Shown piece by piece: positions 36,064-44,349 of a stretch of 56,323 bases of DNA. The number at the start of each line of letters is the position of its first letter. Position 1 is the stretch's first letter. Both the position numbers and the translations under genes were made by a program. Location: assembly GCA_029553475.1 (NCBI GenBank), contig JAKPKV010000053.1, positions 1 to 56,323 on the forward strand, in the 5' to 3' direction. A model generated the notes under the pieces. That model was not told the DNA's origin. It did no database searches and worked only from the letters and a program-made list of their open reading frames with translations. The stretch is from Armatimonadota bacterium. GTDB taxonomy: Bacteria > Armatimonadota > Hebobacteria > CAIYQO01.

Positions 36064-37971
36064 TTACTGACCACGACGCGCGCCGCGCGGCGCGCCTTCA
36101 CCGCCGGATTCACGGCCCGGCCCGTCGGGCCGTCCTTCGCCCGGGCGCCCGTCCGGGCGTCCCTGCCGCTCGGCGCCGGCGTCGCGCACCTGTTGGCCGT
36201 CGCTCAGCCGCATGGCGCTCATCGTCACCACGCGCTCGCCGGGCTGCAGGCCGCCCAGGATGGCGGTCCAGTTGCCGTCACTGATGCCGAGGGTGACCGG
36301 GCGCTGCCGCACGGTGCTGTCCGCGCCGACGGCGTAGACGAACGCGCTGCCGTCGCGGTCCTGGTGCACCGCTTCGTTGGGCACCGCCAGCGCCTGCGTC
36401 ACCGCTTCCGTCACCAGCGTGACGCGGGCGAACATGCCGGGCGTGTAGCGGCCGTCGCGATTATCGAGGACCACGCGTACGGTGTATTGGCGGCTCTGCG
36501 GGTCGGCGGCGGGATTGATCTGCGCGATGCGCCCGGTGATGTGCAGGTCAAGCTCGTCGAACGCGACCCGCGCTGTCTGGTTGAGCTGGAGCCGCCGGCA
36601 GACATCCGCCGGCGCGGCGATGGTCACCCAGACGGTGTTGGTCGTCTGCACGGTGAGGATCGCCTGCCCCGGCGAGGCCAGGCCGCCGACTTCCTGCGCG
36701 CGGGCGCTGACCACGCCGCGCAGCGGCGAGCGGATCTCCGTATCCAGCAGCTTCACCTGGATGCTGTCCAGCGCGGCCTGTTCGGCGGCGATGCCGGCGC
36801 GCAGCGCCGCCAGGTTCTGCTCGAACGCCGGGGAGGAGGCGGCGTTGGCGCGCGCGTAGTCCAGCGCGGCTTTCGCCTGCGTCACGCGGGTCTGCGCCGC
36901 TGCCACGTCGCCGTCCGCTTTCACTGTCGTGATCTTCGCCTGCTGCTCGGCGGAGCGCTGCTGCGCCGTTGCCGATCCCACGGCGGCCTTCATCTGCGTC
37001 ACGCGGGCGCGAGCCGATTCAATGTCGGCGTCCACCTTCGCGCGGGTGACGGTCGCCCGCTGCGCGGCGGCGCGCTGCTGCGCCTGCGCGGACGCGAGCG
37101 CGGCGGCGGCGGCCTGCTGCTGCCCGTTGGCCGTCTCCACGCCGGATTGCTGCACGCGCACGGCGGTCTTGGCGTCGTCCACGTCCTGCGCGGCGACGTA
37201 CCCCTGCTGGTACAGCGCATGGATGCGCTCGTATTTCGCGGTGGCGTTCTCCAGGTTGGCCTGCGCGCTCTTCACCTGCGCGGCGGCGTTCGCCACCGTG
37301 GCGGTCGCCGTCTCGATTTTCGTGCGCGCGTCCTCCACGTCGGCCGCGCTGGCTTCCAACTGCGCGGCGCGCGTCGTCTCCGCCTGCCGCAGGTCCGCCT
37401 CCGCGCTGGCCAGCGTGGCGGCGGCGTTCTCGACTTTGCCCTTCGCGTCATCAAGGCTGGCGGCGATGGCGTCGAGCTGCGCGGCGCGGGTGTGCTGCGC
37501 CTGGCGCAGCTCATCGTCCGCGCTGGCCAGCGCGGCTTCCTGCTGGCGAATCTGCGTCCGCACCGCCGCGTCCACCGGGGACTGGTTCAACTGCGCCTGC
37601 GCCAACCGGGCCTTGGCTTCCGCCAGATTGGCCTGCTGCTGGCGGACCTGCGTCAACACTTCGGACTGGTCAAGCCGCGCCAGCACCTGCCCGGGCGTCA
37701 CGTGGTCGCCCTCGCGGACCGCCAGGTATGCGATGCGCCCGCTGATTTTCGGCGAGAGCGTCACCTCCTGGATGGATTCGACGCTGCCGGTGGCCTGGTA
37801 GGTTTTCATCACGTCGCGACGCGAGGGCGTGGTCATCTCCACCGAGGCCGGCCCGCCGCGCAGGCGCGGCCCGGCTTCCTCGGCCTCCTCCGCGAGTTTG
37901 TCGCGCAGGCGCCAGCCTATCAGCGTCCCCACGATGAGCAGGGGAACGAGCACCATCAGCCATTTCTTCAT
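36064..37971 (-). CDS. RND membrane fusion protein with an enlarged coiled-coil hairpin
   Basis: 635 residues, much longer than the usual 350-400. One N-terminal membrane segment (4-20) is followed by the first lipoyl half (KISGRIAYLAVREGDHVTPGQVLARLD), a very long alanine-rich coiled coil (about 100-400) with repeated units such as TRAAQL, then the second lipoyl half (VKLLDTEIRSPLRGVVSARAQEVGG), barrel and membrane-proximal domains. The C-terminus is glycine/arginine-rich. It should bridge the RND pump and TolC. The hairpin seems to have grown by internal duplication. Confidence 0.93.
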   Translation of the reverse strand: MKKWLMVLVPLLIVGTLIGWRLRDKLAEEAEEAGPRLRGGPASVEMTTPSRRDVMKTYQATGSVESIQEVTLSPKISGRIAYLAVREGDHVTPGQVLARLDQSEVLTQVRQQQANLAEAKARLAQAQLNQSPVDAAVRTQIRQQEAALASADDELRQAQHTRAAQLDAIAASLDDAKGKVENAAATLASAEADLRQAETTRAAQLEASAADVEDARTKIETATATVANAAAQVKSAQANLENATAKYERIHALYQQGYVAAQDVDDAKTAVRVQQSGVETANGQQQAAAAALASAQAQQRAAAQRATVTRAKVDADIESARARVTQMKAAVGSATAQQRSAEQQAKITTVKADGDVAAAQTRVTQAKAALDYARANAASSPAFEQNLAALRAGIAAEQAALDSIQVKLLDTEIRSPLRGVVSARAQEVGGLASPGQAILTVQTTNTVWVTIAAPADVCRRLQLNQTARVAFDELDLHITGRIAQINPAADPQSRQYTVRVVLDNRDGRYTPGMFARVTLVTEAVTQALAVPNEAVHQDRDGSAFVYAVGADSTVRQRPVTLGISDGNWTAILGGLQPGERVVTMSAMRLSDGQQVRDAGAERQGRPDGRPGEGRPDGPGRESGGEGAPRGARRGQ

Positions 37972-38029
37972 TGAGCTCTCCTCAAGGATTCGTCACGCGG
38001 TGTCCGAGATGGATAACGCGCGCGGCCGG

Positions 38030-38548
38030 TTATCGGTTGCACGCGGGGAGGTCAGGGGCGGCGCCGCCGGGCGCGGCACAGCCCACGTGGGCGCCGACCA
38101 CCCGCTGCAGCGCCTGCATGGCCACGCTCACGGCCTGTCGTTCAGCGGCGGTCAACGCCGCCAGGCGCTCCTCCATGCGCGCCTGGGCACGCGCGCGGAC
38201 GGCGTCCAACATGGTGGCGCCGTGCGCGGTCAGCGCCAGCGTGGCGCGTCGGCGGTCGCCCGCGGCGGTCTCGCGCGCGACGTAGCCGTCCTTCACCAGC
38301 GCGTCAATGAGCTGCGAGGTGGAAGACAGCGCCAGCCCGAGATGCTCGGCGAGGTCGGAGACGGAGGCGCCCGCGTGAAAACGGAGATGGATGAGGGTGC
38401 GGAATTGCGACAGCGACAGCTCCCGCGGGCGGCTGGCGCGCATCTCGAGCCGGAACGCCTGCATCACCGCCGGCACGGCGGCGACCACCAGTGCCGCGCA
38501 GTCCGCCACGGGGAGGTCGGGAATGCTTCGGGTGGAGAATGGTTCCAT
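38030..38548 (-). CDS. MarR-family regulator of the efflux operon
   Basis: 172 residues with a winged helix: SQFRTLIHLRFHAGASVSDLAEHLGLALSSTSQLIDALVKDGYVARETAAGDRRRATLALTAHG. MarR proteins bind DNA as dimers and release it when ligands bind. It is first in the minus-strand operon marR-MFP-RND-TolC (58-nt gap to the next gene), so it probably represses itself and the pump. The start ATG 38548 lies 6 nt after a consensus -10 box, indicating a leaderless mRNA; a longer open frame upstream is therefore not used. Confidence 0.9.
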   Translation of the reverse strand: MEPFSTRSIPDLPVADCAALVVAAVPAVMQAFRLEMRASRPRELSLSQFRTLIHLRFHAGASVSDLAEHLGLALSSTSQLIDALVKDGYVARETAAGDRRRATLALTAHGATMLDAVRARAQARMEERLAALTAAERQAVSVAMQALQRVVGAHVGCAAPGGAAPDLPACNR

Positions 38549-38554
38549 AACCGA

Positions 38555-38584
38555 AGTATAAGCGGGCAAGCCGCGTGCTGTCAA
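38555..38584 (-). promoter_or_regulatory. marR/efflux operon promoter, leaderless type
   Basis: TTGACA (38584-38579), 18-nt spacer, TATACT (38560-38555), then six bases to the ATG. Both hexamers match or nearly match the sigma-70 consensus. Confidence 0.8.
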
Positions 38585-38724
38585 CCGGGTGAGGGCCGTG
38601 TCGTGTCGATCAGCCGGCGCTGCCGCGACGTTTTTTCTCCCGCGCGCAAGGTTCCCGCGCGCCCGTGGCGAAGAGGGGAAATTGCGGTTCACCGGGAACC
38701 ACGATATCCGACGAGGAGAGCGGC

Positions 38725-38913
38725 ATGAGCGCGGAGCAGACCTGCAAATGCGAAGGCACCCACCACGGCCACCTGTGCGTACTGCACAGTAAAGGGCTGA
38801 CTGACGCGATCGCGTGCGTGACGGATACACCGACGGTGGTCTGTTTCAACTGCGGGCGGGAGGCGAATGCGGCGGAGCACGTCTGCGTGCCGATGCCGCT
38901 GGAGACGCCGTAG
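38725..38913 (+). CDS. Small cysteine/histidine-rich protein, probably metal-binding
   Basis: 62 residues with seven cysteines (7, 9, 18, 31, 40, 43, 54) and five histidines, including THHGHLC and VCFNCGREA with a CxxC. This suggests a zinc ribbon or knuckle. No family is recognised. GAGGAGAG before ATG 38725 fixes the start in a longer frame. It is convergent with the SUI1-type gene, 5 nt away, and divergent from marR. Confidence 0.7.
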   Translation: MSAEQTCKCEGTHHGHLCVLHSKGLTDAIACVTDTPTVVCFNCGREANAAEHVCVPMPLETP

Positions 38914-38918
38914 CGCCG

Positions 38919-39284
38919 TCAGTTCCCCCGCACCACCTGTTGCGCGCCGTGCGCGCGCAGCCATGCCTCGGCGCGGGGGGCGAGATCACCCTGCAGGACG
39001 ATGGTCGCGCCGTCCACCCTGGCGCCGCAGCCGAGCGCCGTGCGCAGGGCGCGCGCCAGCGCGTCCAGCCGCGCGGGGGGCAGCGCCAGTCCGCTGAGCA
39101 GCGTGACGGTTTTGCCGCCGCGGCCCTTGCGCTCGCGGCGCAGCACCAGTTTCCCCTGGCCGGCCAGCGTGAGGTCGCCGGCGGGCGCGGGCGGCTCCGG
39201 AGTCTGTTCATACCCGCGCGCGGCCAGCAGGTCGCCCAGGCGGGGGGCGGGGGCCGCGTCCGGCGGGGCGGGTGGCTTCTTCAT
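38919..39284 (-). CDS. SUI1/YciH-family translation factor-like protein
   Basis: 121 residues. The C-terminal two-thirds matches the eIF1/SUI1 fold: KLVLRRERKGRGGKTVTLLSGL, then LARALRTALGCGARVDGATIVLQGD and AEAWLRAHGAQQV. Bacterial YciH proteins of this family influence initiation fidelity on ribosomes. The first 45 residues are proline/alanine-rich and variable, as often seen. The zinc-ribbon gene lies just upstream on the same strand (76 nt), so co-transcription is possible. Confidence 0.88.
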   Translation of the reverse strand: MKKPPAPPDAAPAPRLGDLLAARGYEQTPEPPAPAGDLTLAGQGKLVLRRERKGRGGKTVTLLSGLALPPARLDALARALRTALGCGARVDGATIVLQGDLAPRAEAWLRAHGAQQVVRGN

Positions 39285-39360
39285 GCGCGCCTCCGGGACG
39301 CGTGAACGGGCTCGCGCGGTTCTCCCGCGCGCGCCCGTTCGGGTGCGTGGGTTCGTCGCA

Positions 39361-39672
39361 TCAGTAGCGGCTGCTCCCGCGCTGGGCCTGGAAGCAGTCC
39401 GAGCAGTAGACCGGCTTGTCGCCGCGCGGCACGAAGGGCACGCGGGCTTCCCGGCCGCACTCGGAGCAGACGGCCACGTGCATCTCGCGCGGGCCGCTGC
39501 TCACGCGGCGATCGCCGAAGCCGCCGGACGCTTTGCGCGCGGAGCGGCACTCGGGGCAGCGCGTCGGGGCATTGGTGAAGCCCTTCTGCGCGTGGAAGTC
39601 CTGCTCGCCCGCCGTGAAGACGAACTCTTTGCCGCAGTCGCGGCAGTTCAGGGTTTTGTCGGTGTAGCTCAT
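39361..39672 (-). CDS. Zinc-ribbon protein with four CxxC pairs
   Basis: 103 residues. Paired CxxC motifs at C10/C13 with C39/C42 (NCRDCGKEF ... RCPECRSAR) and at C69/C72 with C90/C93 (VCSECGREA ... YCSDCFQAQ) form two zinc ribbons of the CxxC-x-CxxC type, a small-protein family of unknown function common in several phyla. FTAGEQDFHAQKGFTNAPTRC is the conserved first part. A GAGGAG ribosome site fixes ATG 39672. Its role is unknown, perhaps nucleic-acid binding. Confidence 0.85.
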   Translation of the reverse strand: MSYTDKTLNCRDCGKEFVFTAGEQDFHAQKGFTNAPTRCPECRSARKASGGFGDRRVSSGPREMHVAVCSECGREARVPFVPRGDKPVYCSDCFQAQRGSSRY

Positions 39673-39944
39673 GCGAACACTCCTCGAAGATACTCCTCGT
39701 TGCTGCGGCGTTTGGATCGGGGGCACACGGGGGTTCTTGGCGGTGGCAGGAACATCCAGGCTGGAGCCAAACTATGCGGACAACTCGGTTATAAATGGGG
39801 ACGATTGCTCTACCCCTACATACTACTATACAAGCGAGAGGTGCGGAATGCAATAGGGTTGATGAAAAAAGTTCTCACCGACGGCAGGAGCGCGCCATCG
39901 CGCCGTGCGTCCGCGGCAGGCGCGGGGCGGCAGCCGGGCCGCCA

Positions 39945-41339
39945 TCACATCCGCATGCGCATGGCGTGCAGCACGTGATGCAGCGGCGCGTGGGCGCTGA
40001 CGGGGAGCACGTCAATGCCGGCGGCGGCCGCGGCGTGGAGCAGTGCGCGGTGCTCCGCACTGGTGGGCAGGCTGCGGCGCACCCCATTGGCGCCAGTGAG
40101 GCCGGAGAGGGTGATGGGCGCGGTGGCGAGGGCCAGCAGCGGGTTTTTCGGCTTGTTCGCTTCCTGCTCCACCTCGTGGTACGTGCGCGCATCGAGCAAG
40201 ACCAGCATGACCTGGGCGGCGCGACCGCGCAGCGCCAGCAGCGCGCCGACCACGCTCGTGTCTACCGTCGGGGTGATGACGATGGTGGTGCAGCGGCGCG
40301 AGAGGGGGATGGCGCCGCTGGTCAGCGCCTTGGCGATGCCGGTGGGGCCATCATCCTTTGCCAGCGCCAGCGCTTCCAGCGCGCGGTGACGCTGGCGCTG
40401 GCCGGATTCCGGCGGCAGGGTGGTGACGTTGCCGCCGGTGGCGAACAGGCCGGCCTGATTGCCCGCCTGCAGCACGTGATCGAGGATAGAGGCCGCGAGG
40501 GTGATGGCCGTCTCCAGCGACGCGTACTCGCCCTCGCCCAGGTAGACGCCCGCCTGCAGGTCGAGGATCACCTGCACGGCGCCGGAGTGGCGATACTCAT
40601 ACTCTTTGATCGCCAGCTTGCCGGTGTGCGCGGTGGCTTTCCAGTGCACGCGGCGCAGGTCATCCCCCTGCACGTAGGGGCGGATGCCGTGAAAATCGGC
40701 GCTTTCGCCGGCGCGGCCCACCGGGCGCACCTCCATCGTCTGCCGCCCGCCGGCGCCCCCCAGCATCAGCTCGGGGAACGGGATCGGCTGCGGGTAGACG
40801 ATCACCTCATGCTGGCCGGGCAGCGTGGAGGGCAGATAGACCAGCCCCAGCGGGTCGTAGGCGTGCACGGTGAGCGGGCCGAGGCGGTAGAGGCCGCGCC
40901 GGGGGAAGCGCAGGGCGTCGCGCACCACCACTTCGCGCGCGCCGTCCAGCGTCGGCTGCAGCGGCTCGCGCGCGCCGGAGATGAGCGCGCGCGGCTGGCT
41001 GCCTTCCATCAGCACGGACATTTTCCGGTGCCGCTCCAGCCCGGTGGTCAGGTTGATCAGGTGGTCGAAGATGTCCAGGATGCGCCAGCGGCGGCGGCGC
41101 TCGATGATGTGCAGGCGGCTCTCCAGCGGATCGCCGCTGAAGGTGACGGCGCCGGGCAGCGCGCGCCGGCAGCGGAGATCGCGGGTGGCCAGCCAGGCGA
41201 AGACGCCCCCCGCCACCAGCGCCGCCAGGCAAAACAGGGCGATCATATACATATAGAGCGACGAATGGACGAAGCCGATGAGGAAGAAGGCCAGCGCGAA
41301 CAGTCCCACCAATCGCCCGAGTTGCGTTAAGACGACCAT
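39945..41339 (-). CDS. DUF58 domain protein with N-terminal membrane hairpin
   Basis: 464 residues from ATG 41339. Two membrane segments (about 13-32 and 36-56) precede a beta-rich region and the DUF58 signature AGESADFHGIRPYVQGDDLRRVHWKATAHTGKLAIKEYE, then a von Willebrand A-like fold with VQVILDLQAG. These proteins usually accompany MoxR ATPases and transglutaminase-like proteins; neither is adjacent here. The function is unknown, possibly envelope assembly. Earlier in-frame ATGs (41360, 41489) exist; 41339 begins right before the first membrane helix. It is divergent from the MutL-family gene. Confidence 0.88.
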   Translation of the reverse strand: MVVLTQLGRLVGLFALAFFLIGFVHSSLYMYMIALFCLAALVAGGVFAWLATRDLRCRRALPGAVTFSGDPLESRLHIIERRRRWRILDIFDHLINLTTGLERHRKMSVLMEGSQPRALISGAREPLQPTLDGAREVVVRDALRFPRRGLYRLGPLTVHAYDPLGLVYLPSTLPGQHEVIVYPQPIPFPELMLGGAGGRQTMEVRPVGRAGESADFHGIRPYVQGDDLRRVHWKATAHTGKLAIKEYEYRHSGAVQVILDLQAGVYLGEGEYASLETAITLAASILDHVLQAGNQAGLFATGGNVTTLPPESGQRQRHRALEALALAKDDGPTGIAKALTSGAIPLSRRCTTIVITPTVDTSVVGALLALRGRAAQVMLVLLDARTYHEVEQEANKPKNPLLALATAPITLSGLTGANGVRRSLPTSAEHRALLHAAAAAGIDVLPVSAHAPLHHVLHAMRMRM

Positions 41340-41479
41340 CCTCACCCCCACGCCATCCATTCCACGCCGCGCCGGGAAAATCCTACCGGCGTCCGCTCCG
41401 CGCTGTTTGCCCGGCGCGCCATTTATGGTATCGTTTAGGGACGGATACCCGCGCATCTTCTCACGAGTATAGGATACCG

Positions 41480-43282
41480 ATGCCCACACCCGTACAAACG
41501 ATGATTGCCACCGACTGCGGCAGCACGACCACGAAGGCGATCCTCATCGAGGGCGATGGGGAGACCTATCGGCTGGTCGCGCGCGGCGAAGCGCCCACCA
41601 CCGTGGAGGCGCCGTTTGACGACGTGACGGTGGGCGTGCTGAACGCGTTGAATGAGCTGGAAGACCTGACCGGCCGCGTCTTCACGCGGGCGGGCAGGCC
41701 GGCGCTGCCGCGCGCGACCGACCGCGACGGCATGGATATCTACCTGTCCACCAGCAGCGCCGGCGGCGGCCTGCAGATGCTGGTGGCCGGGGTGATGAAA
41801 CATATGACGGCGGAGAGCGCGCAGCGCGCGGCGCTGGGCGCGGGCGCCATCGTCATTGACGTGCTGGCGGTGGACGACGGCCGCAAGGAGTATCAGCGGG
41901 TGGAGCGCATCCGCGGCATCCGCCCGGATATGATCCTCATGTCCGGCGGCACGGACGGCGGCACCACCCAGCACTTGCTGGACCTGGCGGAGACGCTGCG
42001 CGCCGCCGACCCGCGCCCGCGGCTGGGGAAAAGCTACCGCCTGCCGGTGGTGTACGCCGGGAATGTGGCCGCGCGCGACGGCGTTGCCGAGATTCTGGAC
42101 GCGCTGGTCGAGCTGGAATGCGTGGACAACCTGCGCCCGGTGCTGGAGCGCGAAAACCTCGGCCCCGCCCGCCACGCCATTCACGAGCTCTTCCTGCGCC
42201 ACGTGATGGCGCAGGCGCCGGGGTATGACAAGTTGCTCACCTGGGTGAGCGCGCCGATCATGCCGACGCCGCACGCGGTGGGGCTGATGGTGCAGGCGGT
42301 GGCGGAGGAAGAGGGCGCGGGCGTGCTGGCGGTGGATATCGGCGGCGCCACCACCGACGTCTTCTCCGTCTTCGGCGGGGAATTTGTGCGCACGGTGAGC
42401 GCGAACCTGGGGATGAGCTACAGCGTGTGCAACGTGCTGGCGGAGGCGGGCACGGCGCACATCAAGCGCTGGGTGCCGATGGCGATGAACGATTTCACCC
42501 TGCGCAACCGCCTGCGCAACAAGATGATCCGCCCGACCACCATCCCGCAGACGCAGGAAGACCTGCTGGTGGAGCAGGCGGTGGCGCGCGAGGCGCTGCG
42601 GCTGGCCTTCATCCATCACCAGGAATTGGCGACCGGGCTGAAGGGCGTGCAGCAGCAGCGCGACATCGGCGCGGCGCTGGCGCAGAGCGAGGCCGGCACA
42701 TCGCAGGTGAATCTCTTCAATCTCGGCCTCATCATCGGCAGCGGCGGGGTGCTCTCCCACGCGCCGCGCCGCCACCAGGCCGCGCTGATGATGGTGGACG
42801 CCTTCCAGCCGGTGGGCGTCACCATGCTGGCGGTGGACTCCATCTTCATGATGCCGCAGCTCGGCGTGCTCTCCCAGCAGTATCCGGAGATCGCCCGCCA
42901 GGTCTTCCGCCGCGACTGCCTCATCCCGCTGGGGCCGGTGGTCGCGCCGCTGGGGCCGGTGACGGAGGGGGACGAGGTGATGACGGTGCGCGTGGAGCCG
43001 GACGGCGGCAATCCGGTGGAGGTGACGGTGCGCGGCGGCGAGCTGCATCGCCTGCCGCTGGCGCGCGAGGCGACGGCCCGCCTCATCGCCCGCCCCGCCC
43101 GCGGCCTGGACCTGGGGGAGGGGAAAGGCAAGCTCATCGAGCGCGCCATCACCGGCGGCGTGGTGGGTATTCTCCTTGATGGCCGCGGCCGCCCGCTACA
43201 GCTTCCCGCTGACGAAACGGCGCGCGCCGAACGACTGCACCGGTGGCTGGACGCCGCGGGGGCATCGGGGGACGCGCGTTAG
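41480..43282 (+). CDS. MutL-family (glutamate mutase L-like) ASKHA ATPase
   Basis: 600 residues. It starts with the actin/Hsp70-type phosphate loop IATDCGSTTTKAIL and has a second one, LAVDIGGATTDVFSVFGG, with LSTSSAGGGLQMLV and LMSGGTDGGTTQHLLDLAE between, all features of the MutL/GlmL family. GlmL is thought to act as a reactivase or chaperone for B12-dependent glutamate mutase. No mutase genes are visible here, so its client is unknown. It is unrelated to DNA mismatch repair MutL. TATAGG lies six nt before the ATG. Its stop overlaps the next, convergent gene by 4 nt. Confidence 0.9.
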   Translation: MPTPVQTMIATDCGSTTTKAILIEGDGETYRLVARGEAPTTVEAPFDDVTVGVLNALNELEDLTGRVFTRAGRPALPRATDRDGMDIYLSTSSAGGGLQMLVAGVMKHMTAESAQRAALGAGAIVIDVLAVDDGRKEYQRVERIRGIRPDMILMSGGTDGGTTQHLLDLAETLRAADPRPRLGKSYRLPVVYAGNVAARDGVAEILDALVELECVDNLRPVLERENLGPARHAIHELFLRHVMAQAPGYDKLLTWVSAPIMPTPHAVGLMVQAVAEEEGAGVLAVDIGGATTDVFSVFGGEFVRTVSANLGMSYSVCNVLAEAGTAHIKRWVPMAMNDFTLRNRLRNKMIRPTTIPQTQEDLLVEQAVAREALRLAFIHHQELATGLKGVQQQRDIGAALAQSEAGTSQVNLFNLGLIIGSGGVLSHAPRRHQAALMMVDAFQPVGVTMLAVDSIFMMPQLGVLSQQYPEIARQVFRRDCLIPLGPVVAPLGPVTEGDEVMTVRVEPDGGNPVEVTVRGGELHRLPLAREATARLIARPARGLDLGEGKGKLIERAITGGVVGILLDGRGRPLQLPADETARAERLHRWLDAAGASGDAR

Positions 43283-44274
43283 CGGCTCCGCTCCACCAGC
43301 ACCTCCACCAGCGTGAGGGCCGCGATGCAGCGCTCGTGTTCGGGGAAGCGCGGCAGCACATCTAGCGCGCGGTGCAGCAGGTCGTCGCGGCGGAGTTGTT
43401 TCGCGCAGTAGGCGAGGCCGCCGACGGCGGTGCCCACGTTCGGCATCAGCGCCAGCGGGCGTTCGTTGAGGGCGTCAATGCAGCGCTCCAGATAGGCGAT
43501 GATGACGTCCGGCCGGCTGATCGTCACCGCCAGGTAGATGACGCGCGGGCCGATGTCATCGAGGTCGTGCACCCAGATGGGGGTGTCGGACTGCCGCTCG
43601 TGCCACATGCGCGCGTGATCGAGCAACTGGTAGATGCGCTGCTCCACGTCGTGCGGCTCGCCGTATTCGCTGATCGCCTGCAGTTGCTGCGCCAGCACCC
43701 CGCGGCAGTCGCCGGGCAGCGGCGTGAGGTAAATCAGCTCCAGCCAGCTCATCGGCGGGCGCACGATGTCGCGCACCGCCTGCTCCTCGTCGGAGTTCAG
43801 CAGGCTGGCGGTGGAGTCCAGGCCGGGGAGAATGCGCGAGACGCTTTTGCGCAGCCAGGCGGGCATTTTGCTGGTGTTGTCGGCCTTGCGCGCGACGATG
43901 AGCGGCACGCTCGCTTCATCGATGCCGATCTGCGTGAGGAAGTAGCGCATCAGGTCAATGCGGAACTTCACGCCGTCCTGTCCCAGGTTGAAGGCATCCG
44001 CGGCGTGCGCGGAGGCGAGCATGGAGAGGTAGTCAATCGCCTGCTGTTTTTTGCCGATGCGCGCCCACAGCGCGGCCACGCGCAGGTGCAGGAAGGTTTC
44101 CTCTCCCCATTGGCTGGCGAGAATGCCCGAGACTTCCAGGATATTCGACAGGAGCTGTAACGGGTCGCTGCTGCGCTCGATGACGAACTGCTCGCCGTCT
44201 TGCTTCTCCGGCAACCCATCCGGCCCCAGCGGTCCTGGCGTTTTTGGCGGCTTCTGTGGGATCATCGGTATCAC
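43279..44274 (-). CDS. Protein of unknown function, mostly helical
   Basis: 331 residues, not recognised. It has no signal peptide, membrane segment or metal motif. The sequence is leucine/alanine-rich and looks helical, with repeat-like stretches (LRVAALWARIGKKQQAIDYLSMLAS; DDLLHRALDVLPRFPEHERCIAAL) suggesting TPR or HEAT-like repeats. The first 25 residues are proline-rich. The stop codon overlaps the stop of the convergent MutL-family gene. It may follow from the promoter region before 44300; the argD-like gene upstream is on the same strand, 75 nt away. Confidence 0.75.
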   Translation of the reverse strand: MIPMIPQKPPKTPGPLGPDGLPEKQDGEQFVIERSSDPLQLLSNILEVSGILASQWGEETFLHLRVAALWARIGKKQQAIDYLSMLASAHAADAFNLGQDGVKFRIDLMRYFLTQIGIDEASVPLIVARKADNTSKMPAWLRKSVSRILPGLDSTASLLNSDEEQAVRDIVRPPMSWLELIYLTPLPGDCRGVLAQQLQAISEYGEPHDVEQRIYQLLDHARMWHERQSDTPIWVHDLDDIGPRVIYLAVTISRPDVIIAYLERCIDALNERPLALMPNVGTAVGGLAYCAKQLRRDDLLHRALDVLPRFPEHERCIAALTLVEVLVERSR

Positions 44275-44349
44275 CTATAGATGAAGAATCTGGTCCGCCC
44301 AACAACCACGCATGGTCTGGATTGTCCACGTGACGCACGGCCGCGCCGC

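Noticed and set aside
33053-36070. Plus-strand open frame of about 1000 codons antisense to the RND pump
   Set aside because: It mirrors codon bias of the RND gene in GC-rich DNA, shows no domain and is rich in H, R and D as expected for a shadow frame.
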